Positions 13,205 to 20,401 of a stretch of 20,401 nt of DNA are shown piece by piece. Each line of letters begins with the position of its first letter. The stretch's first letter is position 1. A model generated the notes under the pieces. It ran no database searches. It was not told where the DNA came from and saw only the letters and a list, made by a program, of their open reading frames with translations. The DNA comes from a virus, in the IMG/VR virus record IMGVR_UViG_3300047379_000384, positions 1 through 20,401 of that record. One strand, given 5' to 3'. Both the position numbers and the translations under genes were made by a program.

Positions 13205-15367
13205 TTAGGCAATCTTTTCAGCCAGACTAGTTAGGAGAATTCGTGTTTGGCGAGCCTTTTGGTTATGGGCGCCGAACTGTTTAGCGAGTCTGTTCTGAGC
13301 CTTGCGAGAGTTGGCTGCGTCTTCTTGAATGCTTGTTACAAAATCATTATCGGTAATTCCGACATCTGAATCTAAGATGTAATAGGCACCATAGCCGCGG
13401 TTCTCCACACTTGAGAAGCCATTCTTGGCATGTAATTTTCTGGCTTTTTTAACATCGGTGGTGGTGCGATGAAAACGATTTAGAAGTCGGTTGAGTTCTT
13501 TCTTGTGGTTTGGAAGAAAGAAACCGATAGTAGATATGCCAGGTAAATCACTAATCATTTCCATCAAGCTATTAGTTGATCTATAACGTGGAATGTCATG
13601 AATCTTGCCGCCAGATTTGATTTTCAATCTTCCACTAAGCATTTCGTCCCAGCCGTGATTCGTAGAGATACCTGCACTGTCACCATCTGTTAGGGTAACA
13701 AAAGTGGTTTTTTGAATTCCAGTCTTCTTTACAAAATCAGTCAAGATGGTTGGCATCATGGTCAATACGGTATCTAATGGTGTGCCTCCAAGTGAATCAT
13801 ATTGTCCGCCCTGCCAATGAGTGTTCCGTGTCGCCCAAAGGGCTTGGAAAGCCTCTTCATATGTTGTCTTTTTCATCTCGCTGGTGATGTGTTCAACCAG
13901 AACCACATTGGATAGATCGACCTCATTGAAAGTAGGATCAATGGTGCATTTTGAATTCGTTACATATGTGTTAGTAAAAGAATAAACCCGAAAAGGAATT
14001 CCGACCTTCTTACAAAAGGTAACCAAGTTGAGAGTCTGGTCAATGACATCTTTAAGAACTCTAGCCATTGAACCAGAATAATCCAATAGGAAAATCATTC
14101 CGTGCGATTTCGAATCAGCAAGTTTGGTTTGCGAGAGGAAAATTTCATCGGTCAACTTGTAATTGTGTAACTTGTTCACATCCAATTTACCGGTACGACT
14201 TTCGGTAGCACGAGAGTATTGGAAAGCCGCTTTGCGTTGTTCGAATTCACGAACCAGAGTTCCAACCTTCTTGTTAGTAATCTTACGGAAATTGATGAAT
14301 TTATCGTTTATATCTTGTGAGACATTTGAATCACATCCTGCGAGCCATCCTAAAAAACTGCCACGATTTTTACGCAACATATCATAGTCAACAATTGAAT
14401 CATAAATATAATTTGGTCGAGGAAGCATGACTGGTGTGTATTTTCTCTCGGTCATGCTCTCAACGGTTTCGCCTAGATTGTCTTCGAAATCTTTGATAGT
14501 GTCAGCAACGAATTCTTTAGGTATATCGTCACTTGCACCACTATTAGAATCTGAGGCAGAAGTTTCGGTCTCATCATTTTCTGTTTCAGAACCAATATCG
14601 GAGCTGGATACATCGGCATCAGGCATGCCTTCATCGCCATCATCTGTTTCTTCGCCATCTTCGGCTTCAGAACCATCGTCGGTTTCTGATTCATTAGAGT
14701 CATCACCATCAGTTTGGTTATTCTCATCTTCGTTTTGATCAGAAGGTAAAGGGTCAACATCTTCGGCTTCTTCAGAAGAATCTTCGCTCTCGCTTTGGTC
14801 TTGTGGTGACTCTGGCTCTTTTTCAATCATATCTTTAATCTCTAGGCAAATGTCTAGAACATCGTCGAAAGTTTGAGCCTTGAGGCACTTTTGATAGATC
14901 ACCTCTTCATCGGCGTCCAAAGGAATATCTAAAAGAGAACCAACTTTGCCTCGCAAATTAAGGCGGTCAAGAAAGCCACATTCGGGTATGTTCTTTTCCT
15001 TGGTTCCGAAAAAGTCGTCCTCAACCAACTCAGAGTAAGCCTTTCGAAATACTCGAGGCAAGCCAGGATAAGTGTCTTGAATCATTCGTTCAATTCGAAT
15101 ATCTTCAACGATGTTACAAACATCAAATGGAATGTCTCCGCACTTGGAACGAAATTCTTCAATTCCTTTTTCTGGTGTGTAAAGGGCATGACCAACTTCG
15201 TGTCCGACCAACATATCGTAAACATCCTTGCTTTTATTTTTCCACATGGGCAAACCAAGGACACGATTTTTAACATCAAACATTGCGGTCTTCATGTTGC
15301 CGTGAGTGACGACAATGTTCTCTTTGGCGAGAAGTCTCGCGAGGGTGGATTGGAGTTCGTAATTCAT
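13205..15367 (-). CDS. cobT: CobT-like protein with metallopeptidase and VWA domains
   Basis: This 720-residue protein has three parts. Residues 45-110 hold a zincin motif, VGHEVGHAL (HEVGH 56-60), and NIVEDIRIERM (85-95), whose Glu could be the third zinc ligand. Residues about 183-280 are an acidic Asp/Glu/Ser linker. Residues 415-620 form a von Willebrand A domain with MIDAS motif DYSGS (429-433), GGTPL (527-531) and TLTDGD (558-563). CobT and other VWA partners of MoxR ATPases share the linker-VWA layout. The intact HEXXH makes a protease or a disabled metal-binding fold possible. It lies directly before the CobS-like gene. Promoter and boxes precede it, without a Shine-Dalgarno. Confidence 0.85.
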   Translation of the reverse strand: MNYELQSTLARLLAKENIVVTHGNMKTAMFDVKNRVLGLPMWKNKSKDVYDMLVGHEVGHALYTPEKGIEEFRSKCGDIPFDVCNIVEDIRIERMIQDTYPGLPRVFRKAYSELVEDDFFGTKEKNIPECGFLDRLNLRGKVGSLLDIPLDADEEVIYQKCLKAQTFDDVLDICLEIKDMIEKEPESPQDQSESEDSSEEAEDVDPLPSDQNEDENNQTDGDDSNESETDDGSEAEDGEETDDGDEGMPDADVSSSDIGSETENDETETSASDSNSGASDDIPKEFVADTIKDFEDNLGETVESMTERKYTPVMLPRPNYIYDSIVDYDMLRKNRGSFLGWLAGCDSNVSQDINDKFINFRKITNKKVGTLVREFEQRKAAFQYSRATESRTGKLDVNKLHNYKLTDEIFLSQTKLADSKSHGMIFLLDYSGSMARVLKDVIDQTLNLVTFCKKVGIPFRVYSFTNTYVTNSKCTIDPTFNEVDLSNVVLVEHITSEMKKTTYEEAFQALWATRNTHWQGGQYDSLGGTPLDTVLTMMPTILTDFVKKTGIQKTTFVTLTDGDSAGISTNHGWDEMLSGRLKIKSGGKIHDIPRYRSTNSLMEMISDLPGISTIGFFLPNHKKELNRLLNRFHRTTTDVKKARKLHAKNGFSSVENRGYGAYYILDSDVGITDNDFVTSIQEDAANSRKAQNRLAKQFGAHNQKARQTRILLTSLAEKIA

Positions 15368-15501
15368 AATTAATCTTATATGTATATTATATCAGGTTTT
15401 GACAATTTGTAAAGGCTTTTATGTCTCTGACCATCAATGAGTTATGACTCGTGTAGTTGATCATCCGCAAAATTGATAAGTGGTTGATAGTCAACATATT
15501 A
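15368..15501 (-). promoter_or_regulatory. Tandem-box promoter of the CobT-like gene
   Basis: Box 1 starts at 15501, on the stop codon of the gene before. Box 2 (TAACTCATTGATGGTCAGAG) starts at 15444. The -35 TTTACA is at 15408-15413 and the -10 TATAAT at 15386-15391 (16 bp), with 18 nt to the ATG. Box spacings are the same as before the CobS-like gene. Confidence 0.75.
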
Positions 15502-15801
15502 AAAATCATTGAGTGATGGATTTAACTCTGCGATGAGTTCTCTCTCGCGCTGGTAAGCAGCTTTGCGACCTCGGACAACTTCAAGAACCTCATAGTAGAT
15601 GGTCTCGTTTGTCTCACGGATAAATTTGCACATCGTCCAGTCCTTGTTTTCCTTCAAGGCACGGGAGATATGTTTCTGAACCCGAATCTTTACAGATTTC
15701 CAAAATGCTCGACCTTGAGAAACCGTAAGTCCGATATATTCATCGTCACCACCGCTCACACGGTAAAGAACGTAGTTTCTATCTTTTCTTTTCTTTCTCA
15801 T
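15499..15801 (-). CDS. Small GIY-YIG-like protein
   Basis: This 100-residue protein covers one compact GIY-YIG-like fold. NYVLYRVSGGDDEYIGLTV (9-27) carries degenerate forms of the two YIG strands. Other residues are R40 in VKIRVQKH, E71 in YYEVLEVV, and the final RERELIAELNPSLND (85-99), whose Glu and Asn match the family's C-terminal motif. The basic N-terminus (MRKKRKDR) could bind nucleic acid. It might be an active nuclease or a binding protein that lost activity, since the first tyrosines are partly replaced. It has its own tandem-box promoter, 8 nt from -10 to ATG. Confidence 0.65.
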   Translation of the reverse strand: MRKKRKDRNYVLYRVSGGDDEYIGLTVSQGRAFWKSVKIRVQKHISRALKENKDWTMCKFIRETNETIYYEVLEVVRGRKAAYQRERELIAELNPSLNDF

Positions 15802-15926
15802 ATAGGTATATTATATACCATAAATGCCATTTTGTAAATGGTTTTAACCCATTGAATATCAATGAGTTACAAAAGAAAATTTAAAAGAAACCAAAAGTTT
15901 ACTAGTTATTCACTATCAATGACTTA
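15802..15926 (-). promoter_or_regulatory. Tandem-box promoter of the small GIY-YIG-like gene
   Basis: Box 1 starts at 15926, inside the last codons of the upstream gene. Box 2 (TAACTCATTGATATTCAATG) starts at 15869. The -35 TTTACA is at 15833-15838 and the -10 TATAAT at 15810-15815 (17 bp). Box spacings (57 and 31) equal those of the other two copies. Confidence 0.7.
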
Positions 15927-16126
15927 CGAATACCTTTCAATTGTTCAAGCAATTGAGAATAATTCTCATTATATTGGAGTTCTATCCCGTAGTCTTTAAG
16001 GAAATCTCGTTTGAGGACTCCATTAAAATATGTTTCGAATAGCTCTTTTGAGGGTAGATTATCTTCTTTACCCATCATTGATTCAACCATGTATGTGGTA
16101 TTATTATATGTATCTAAATGCCTCAT
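15902..16126 (-). CDS. Small hypothetical protein (74 aa)
   Basis: A 74-codon frame starts MRHLDTYNNTTYMVESMMGK and ends KSLIVNN. It is mainly helical, with LFETYFNGVLKRDFLKDYG (about 29-47) and a Leu-rich NYSQLLEQLKGIRKSL. I recognise no motif. It starts 2 nt after the gp46 stop, so it belongs to the gp55-47-46 unit. Its last seven codons overlap a box-1 element that occurs elsewhere outside coding sequence, so the extreme C-terminus may be fixed by DNA constraints. Function is unknown. Confidence 0.65.
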   Translation of the reverse strand: MRHLDTYNNTTYMVESMMGKEDNLPSKELFETYFNGVLKRDFLKDYGIELQYNENYSQLLEQLKGIRKSLIVNN

Positions 16127-16128
16127 AA

Positions 16129-17838
16129 TTACTTTTTTATACCAGAGAAGTTTCTGATCTTCTCAAATTCTATCTTGGCAGGAAATTTGCCTTCTAGTAA
16201 ATCTTGCTTGTGCGATATCACAAAGACATTGGAATCATCTCTTAATGTGAAAAGAATTTTAAGAAGATTATCAACTCCATCTGCATCCATACTTGAATCG
16301 AATGTTTCATCCAATATCAAAAGATTGGTGTTGGCTGAATTCTTCATCTTGGCTATCTGTCGCCAAGCAAAGAGAAGAGCCAGATCGATTCTTTGTTTCT
16401 CACCCTCTGAAAATGAATCATAAGAGAAATCATCTCTATGTCTTGATTTGATAGTCTCATTAAAAGAATCATCAAGATTAAATGAAACAAAGAAATCTAA
16501 TACCTGTAAGTATTGATTGATAAGTTTATTCATTACAGGTAGATATTCACGAATGATCTTCGTCTTTATTCCTGTGTCTTTTAATAACTCAAAGATTGCC
16601 TCGATGTATGTCTTAACATGAGTTTGTGATTGCTGTTTCTTATTTAAATCTATAATAGATTCTTCGTCATCCTGCAATTCTTTTTCGGAAGAACTTGTAT
16701 CTACTGAATCAACCGCATCGGTAGATTCTAATGAATCTACCTGTTCCTGGCAATGGTTAATAGTGCCTTGATTCATACGAATATCTGTACGAAGTTTATC
16801 TAAATTCTTCTTCTTAATATCTAAAGAATCGAGGGTTTGCCGAAGTGAAAAATCGTCATCTTCTAGAGATTTTAGGGTGCCTTGAATCACACCAGCGGAT
16901 TCTTTTATACCCGATTTCTTAGATGCTTTTAATTCATCAGAGATAGTCTGATCACAGGTAGGACAACAATCATTATCCTCAAAGAACTTGGATTGTTTCA
17001 TCAATGATTTTAATTCATGATTACAGGTGTTCTTTTCGTAACCTACATTTTTTCTGCCCTCTGTCGCTTCTTCTATAAGAGAACTAAGCTCTGGCCATTT
17101 TGCATCAAAATCTTTTTGCAATTCTGTGTTTCTCTCTTCAAGAAGTTTTTTCTCATCTTTCAAAGATTTAATCTTCTTTGTGTTCTTAACAGAATTCTTG
17201 AGATCAATTGCTTTCAATTCATCAATGTGCTTCTTCTTTAATCTTATTGATTCTGTAAGTATATTGATCTCATTAGTAGTATTGATTAGATCATTCTTGA
17301 GTTTAGAATAGCGATCCTTTGTCAAAACATTCATCTTTGTGAATATACCAATATCTAGTAGGTCTTCAATAACACCTCTTCTTTGCGCTGTAGGCAATTG
17401 CATAAAAGGAATGAAACTGCTTGAACCAAGAACTACAACCTGGTGAAAAGACTTATGATTTAGTTTAAGAATGTTGCTCTCTAGAACCTTTTGATAATCT
17501 CTGCTATGAGATTCTTGGTTCAGTAATTGATCATTCTGATATATCTTGAATCCTCCTGGTTTGATTCCACGATACACCCTATATTTATTTTTACCTACAG
17601 AGAATGTTACCTCAACCTCACAACCTTTACCATTGATTGAATTTACCAACTGTGGTTTATTGATATTACGATGTGGCTTTCCAAATAGAGCAAATGATAA
17701 TGCATCTAGCATCGTAGATTTACCAGCTCCATTTGCTCCAACAACCAAAGTTGCGGCCGATCTATTCAGATCGATTACTGTTTCCTTATCTCCAGTTGAT
17801 AGGAAATTTTTGTAAGATAGTCTCTCAAAGGTTATCAT
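16129..17838 (-). CDS. 46: Recombination nuclease ATPase subunit (gp46, SbcC/Rad50-like)
   Basis: This 569-residue SMC-like ATPase has an N-terminal head with Walker A GANGAGKST (34-42). A coiled coil runs through about 170-410, interrupted by the zinc hook CPTC (292-295). The C-terminal head carries the signature FSEGEKQR (476-483) and Walker B NLLILDETFD (505-514). With gp47 it resects DNA ends for recombination-dependent replication and host DNA degradation. T4 gp46 is 560 residues. The start overlaps the gp47 stop by one base (ATG and TAA share A). Confidence 0.96.
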   Translation of the reverse strand: MITFERLSYKNFLSTGDKETVIDLNRSAATLVVGANGAGKSTMLDALSFALFGKPHRNINKPQLVNSINGKGCEVEVTFSVGKNKYRVYRGIKPGGFKIYQNDQLLNQESHSRDYQKVLESNILKLNHKSFHQVVVLGSSSFIPFMQLPTAQRRGVIEDLLDIGIFTKMNVLTKDRYSKLKNDLINTTNEINILTESIRLKKKHIDELKAIDLKNSVKNTKKIKSLKDEKKLLEERNTELQKDFDAKWPELSSLIEEATEGRKNVGYEKNTCNHELKSLMKQSKFFEDNDCCPTCDQTISDELKASKKSGIKESAGVIQGTLKSLEDDDFSLRQTLDSLDIKKKNLDKLRTDIRMNQGTINHCQEQVDSLESTDAVDSVDTSSSEKELQDDEESIIDLNKKQQSQTHVKTYIEAIFELLKDTGIKTKIIREYLPVMNKLINQYLQVLDFFVSFNLDDSFNETIKSRHRDDFSYDSFSEGEKQRIDLALLFAWRQIAKMKNSANTNLLILDETFDSSMDADGVDNLLKILFTLRDDSNVFVISHKQDLLEGKFPAKIEFEKIRNFSGIKK

Positions 17839-18887
17839 TATATTTCGTCGATGTTCTGTGCCTCAAGAAAGAGTTCTTGCATTAATTTCTTGAGTATATT
17901 TTTATTCAAGTCTGTTTCTGTTGAATCGATATAACTGTTTAGAAGTGTTGATGTATCTGTGGTCGTGATTCCTTCATCCTCTACATTCTCACCTAGATAT
18001 TCATCAAATGATTCTAGTATCTTAATTTCAAATGGTTCAGCCTTATGAACCTTATCTAGCCATTTATCATAAGAATACAAATCTTTCTTATTCAGAACGA
18101 CTATCTTTATGTATGAATCTTTATATTCTTTTTTTATCTCTGGTACTTTATCTTCATCATATATTAGTTTATGAAACATACTATCAGGGTTTCTAACTGG
18201 TGTCAATTCTCTTTTATCAGTATCTAATATATGGAAATACTTATCTTCATTTGCATCAGCAAAAGTAAATTGAAATTGTGTGCCAAGATAGTGAATGTTA
18301 TCCTTTGAACTTTTGGCATGATAGTGACCAGATAAAACCATATCGAATCTATCAAAGATTTTTCTATCCATACCATCGATAGCCTTGATTCCTCTCATGA
18401 CTTCGAAGCCACCGAGTTCAAGGTGACCTGCTAGAATGGTTGCCCTTGATTTCTTTATCGCTTCGATTGAGCGATTATGGTTCTCTTCACATATCCAAGG
18501 TAGTAAAAGAATATCTAGTTTATCATAAGAAACAACAGTAGCCTCATTATAGATTGTTATTCTATCATGTTGCTCTAGAATTTCATTCAATGAATTAAGA
18601 TCATTCGTATTCTTATAATACACATCATGGTTGCCTGGTATGATATCCATTGTAATATCATACTCATTTAACTTGGAAATAAAATGTTCGTAGTTTCTTT
18701 TAAGAACCTTAAAGTTCACAAACCTACGGTGATCAAAGTAATCACCAAGATGTAATATCTTTTTTATACCATGCTCTTTCAAATAAGGAAAGAACGTATT
18801 CGTGTAAAAACTCTCCGCGTAATCAAGAAATATATCCGAACCATTCTTGATGCCTGCATGAGTATCATTAAGCAGTGCTATCTTCAT
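17838..18887 (-). CDS. 47: Recombination nuclease subunit (gp47, SbcD/Mre11-like)
   Basis: This 349-residue calcineurin-type phosphoesterase is the nuclease partner of gp46. Metal-binding motifs are seen in order: LLNDTHAG (D8, H10), HLGDYFDHR (D49, H53), PGNHD (84-88), AGHLELGG (H155) and SGHYHAKS (186-193). The C-terminal part, about 230-349, would be the capping and gp46-binding region. T4 gp47 is 339 residues. The ATG at 18887 is 4 nt after the gp55 stop, and no Shine-Dalgarno is seen, so it probably relies on coupling to gp55. Confidence 0.96.
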   Translation of the reverse strand: MKIALLNDTHAGIKNGSDIFLDYAESFYTNTFFPYLKEHGIKKILHLGDYFDHRRFVNFKVLKRNYEHFISKLNEYDITMDIIPGNHDVYYKNTNDLNSLNEILEQHDRITIYNEATVVSYDKLDILLLPWICEENHNRSIEAIKKSRATILAGHLELGGFEVMRGIKAIDGMDRKIFDRFDMVLSGHYHAKSSKDNIHYLGTQFQFTFADANEDKYFHILDTDKRELTPVRNPDSMFHKLIYDEDKVPEIKKEYKDSYIKIVVLNKKDLYSYDKWLDKVHKAEPFEIKILESFDEYLGENVEDEGITTTDTSTLLNSYIDSTETDLNKNILKKLMQELFLEAQNIDEI

Positions 18888-18891
18888 ATAG

Positions 18892-19470
18892 TTATACTAT
18901 AATATAGAATTTTTCGAAAGAGTCAATAACTTTCTTCTTAGCTCTTTGTTTCCTCTTTTGCTTCTTGCCGAATTCTTTAACAAGATCATCTCTTTCACGA
19001 ATCTTTTGTGATTTTTGTCTGATGTGATCTACTATAAATTCTGAATCACAATTACCATCAAAGTCTGCAAAGGCATCTGCTCCTGCATAATCAATGTATC
19101 TTTCTTTGATCTCTTGTTGCTTCTTTTCTTTTGCAATCCTTCTAAGGAAAGCATAGTAACTGATCTGTGTGAAATAAGAAAAAGCATTTGGTAATCCTGT
19201 TCTTGTTGCCTTCTTGATATCGTAATTCATAATTGCTTTGATACAATTCTCTACGGCATCCATGACCATCTCTTCACGATATGTATATGAAAAGAAATTA
19301 GGTTTGTGTGATAGTCCTTCTGCTATCTTTAAAAAACAACTACCAATATAATTAGTAATCTTGGGTTCATCTTTTTCATTCTCTCTCGCTTCGACTACGG
19401 AAGTTACATAGTCAACTACTGCTTGAGAAAATTCTTTATTGTTTACATAGTGTTGTGGTTCACGTTTCAT
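18892..19470 (-). CDS. 55: Late sigma factor (gp55-like)
   Basis: This 192-residue protein matches T4 gp55 in size (185) and pattern. Core residues about 43-112 include FLKIAEGLSHKPNFFSYTYREEMVMDAVENCIKA and the sigma-region-2-like AFSYFTQISYYAFLRRIAKEKKQ. A basic stretch (KKQKRKQRAKKK) precedes a hydrophobic tail, SFEKFYIIV, similar in character to the clamp-binding tail of gp55. It directs RNA polymerase to TATAAATA late boxes, two of which occur in this window. It heads the 55-47-46 unit, with a promoter 10 nt before the ATG. Confidence 0.95.
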   Translation of the reverse strand: MKREPQHYVNNKEFSQAVVDYVTSVVEARENEKDEPKITNYIGSCFLKIAEGLSHKPNFFSYTYREEMVMDAVENCIKAIMNYDIKKATRTGLPNAFSYFTQISYYAFLRRIAKEKKQQEIKERYIDYAGADAFADFDGNCDSEFIVDHIRQKSQKIRERDDLVKEFGKKQKRKQRAKKKVIDSFEKFYIIV

Positions 19471-19508
19471 TATATGGTATATAATATATTATATGGGAAA
19501 TATGTCAA
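19471..19508 (-). promoter_or_regulatory. Predicted sigma70-like promoter for the gp55-47-46 unit
   Basis: TTGACA at 19503-19508 and TATTAT at 19481-19486 are spaced 16 bp; the -10 is 10 nt from the ATG. Upstream, GTCAACCACCTGTCAA (about 19527-19542) resembles part of the distal box at 15501. Confidence 0.6.
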
Positions 19509-19578
19509 TACCTTATTTTGGGTTTGACAGGTGGTTGACAAATGATTATAATTGATTTGTTCGAAAGAAAGAGAAAGA

Positions 19579-20004
19579 CTAATTATTCTCCGGTTTCCAA
19601 TTTAATCTGTTTTTATATGGCTTGTCGACATTAGGGTCAAATGCATCAAATAACTCATTATCTTCTTCCATTTTTTCTATTTCTTCTTCTATCATATCAT
19701 TTCTTACTTTGTTGGCAATGATATATCTGAGATAATCGCACTTCAATCCAAAGGGTGCCTCTGTTCGGGTTACTATGGCTTTTGTATTTAATTCTGTTAC
19801 ATCATTCATATCTCCGATAGTATAAATTCCAAACTTGAAACCGTAATGAGTTCTTTCTAATTTGGCAGGTAGAACGATATAGGTTATATCATATTCTTCT
19901 TCATAATCTATTTCTTCCGCAATAATATAAGAACCATCGGTAAGATGATAAGTGTAAACTTCTGTTTCTTCAATATTATCAAAGATATCTAATGGATCAC
20001 TCAT
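19579..20004 (-). CDS. Hypothetical acidic protein (141 aa)
   Basis: This 141-residue protein starts MSDPLDIFDNIEETEVYTYH. The first 90 residues are strand-rich (VYTYHLTDGSYIIAEEI, ITYIVLPAKLE, FGIYTIGD). That order loosely recalls small Sm/LSM-like beta barrels reported in marine T4-like phages, which is a weak impression only. The second half contains YLRYIIANKVRNDMIEEEIEKMEEDNELFDAF, an acidic helix. The start overlaps the uvsW stop as ATGA, so the two are coupled. Nothing in the sequence fixes a function. Confidence 0.75.
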   Translation of the reverse strand: MSDPLDIFDNIEETEVYTYHLTDGSYIIAEEIDYEEEYDITYIVLPAKLERTHYGFKFGIYTIGDMNDVTELNTKAIVTRTEAPFGLKCDYLRYIIANKVRNDMIEEEIEKMEEDNELFDAFDPNVDKPYKNRLNWKPENN

Positions 20005-20401
20005 ATATTTATGGAATGAATTTTGTATTTGAAACTCTCTTTATCATAAATCTTAACTCTTGAAATTGCATGATTTAATGTGTAGTTCTTTCGAGACTTC
20101 CAAGATAGATCATCCGCAATATCATAAACCACTGTTCCTTGTCCATTATTACTTTTTCTTAAACCTCTGCCTATTGATTGTAGAACTCGTATTTGTGATT
20201 TTGTGGGTGAAGCGAATATAATATTATTTAGTGACTTTATATTAATGCCTGTGGAGAAGGTTCCAACAGATGCAACGATGATCGCATTCTTTTCTTGCTC
20301 TGTAATCTCTCTGATCTTTTCTCTTTCTTCTGCATTTACAGAACCAGATACAAAGAAAACCTTTCTGTCTTTTGCGCGATCTCTTATCTGTTTGAAAAGA
20401 G
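20001..20401 (-). CDS. uvsW: RNA-DNA helicase UvsW, C-terminal part
   Basis: The frame enters from the right edge and covers about 132 C-terminal residues. Helicase motif V appears as AIIVASVGTFSTGINIKSL and motif VI as QSIGRGLRKSNNG. FVSGSVNAEERE fits the preceding superfamily-2 strand. T4 UvsW is a 3'-5' helicase that resolves R-loops and branched DNA and turns off origin-dependent initiation late in infection. The end, FKYKIHSINI, overlaps the next gene by ATGA. The N-terminal domain with Walker A is outside the window. Confidence 0.9.
   Translation of the reverse strand, partial: LFKQIRDRAKDRKVFFVSGSVNAEEREKIREITEQEKNAIIVASVGTFSTGINIKSLNNIIFASPTKSQIRVLQSIGRGLRKSNNGQGTVVYDIADDLSWKSRKNYTLNHAISRVKIYDKESFKYKIHSINI

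Noticed and set aside
14427-14826. Long frames on both strands over the Asp/Glu/Ser stretch of the CobT-like gene
   Set aside because: The acidic linker has skewed, repetitive codon use that leaves other frames open by chance. Only the 720-residue frame joins the metallopeptidase and VWA motifs.
11847-15367. Cobalamin synthesis as the function of the CobS/CobT-like pair
   Set aside because: There is no CobN or other pathway gene in the window, and the family resemblance is shared by MoxR-VWA systems, so the names are kept only as family labels.
1-20401. tRNA genes, CRISPR arrays, insertion sequences or integrase sites
   Set aside because: I saw no cloverleaf-like sequence, no evenly spaced direct repeat array, and no transposase or integrase motif. 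The spaced boxes near 13-16 kb are only two per promoter.

Overview
The window is a gene-dense, AT-rich segment of a large T4-like myovirus genome. Every gene I can support lies on the minus strand, so transcription runs from right to left. The T4 replication, recombination and late-transcription core is recognisable by protein motifs: uvsW (partial), gp55, gp47, gp46, gp45 (sliding clamp), gp44 and gp62 (clamp loader), regA and gp43 (DNA polymerase). Several accessory genes (hsp20, a CobS-like ATPase with a CobT-like partner, a small acidic gene after gp45 and a 79-residue gene upstream of gp43) recall marine T4-like phages such as cyanophages and pelagimyophages. There are no photosynthesis genes, tRNAs or host-derived islands that would name the host.

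Layout from right to left. (1) 20401-16129: end of uvsW, an unknown acidic protein, then gp55-gp47-gp46. (2) 16126-11847: a small unknown gene, a GIY-YIG-like protein, a large protein with a HEXXH zinc-site motif and a VWA domain (CobT-like), and its AAA+ partner (CobS-like). The last three each sit behind a closely related long promoter region. (3) 11757-5935: a dNTP pyrophosphohydrolase-like gene, gp45, gp44, two extra genes, gp62, a family-25 glycosyltransferase, regA, hsp20 and two small genes. This is the T4 45-44-62-regA-43 cluster with insertions. (4) 5838-44: gp43, two GT-A-type glycosyltransferases (one matches the TET-associated glycosyltransferase family), two small unknown genes and a primase-polymerase-like protein.

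Regulation is unusually readable. Early promoters look sigma70-like (TTTACA or TTGACA, usually 16 bp, then TATAAT). Several lie so close to the start codon that mRNAs should begin at or 1-2 nt before the AUG, and most genes show no Shine-Dalgarno sequence. Two perfect T4-type late boxes (TATAAATA) precede regA and hsp20. The hsp20 leader has a strong Shine-Dalgarno folded into a small bulged hairpin that resembles a ROSE RNA thermometer. The promoters of cobS-like, cobT-like and the small GIY-YIG gene carry two copies of a box at fixed distances (57 bp between boxes, 31 bp to the -35). A further copy at the left edge predicts another such promoter just outside the window.

Together the genes make the replisome and its recombination partners, switch transcription to the late phase (gp55 acting with the gp45 clamp), probably glycosylate modified bases in phage DNA, and run a MoxR/VWA-type ATPase system of unknown target. 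No stretch longer than 300 bases lacks a gene.
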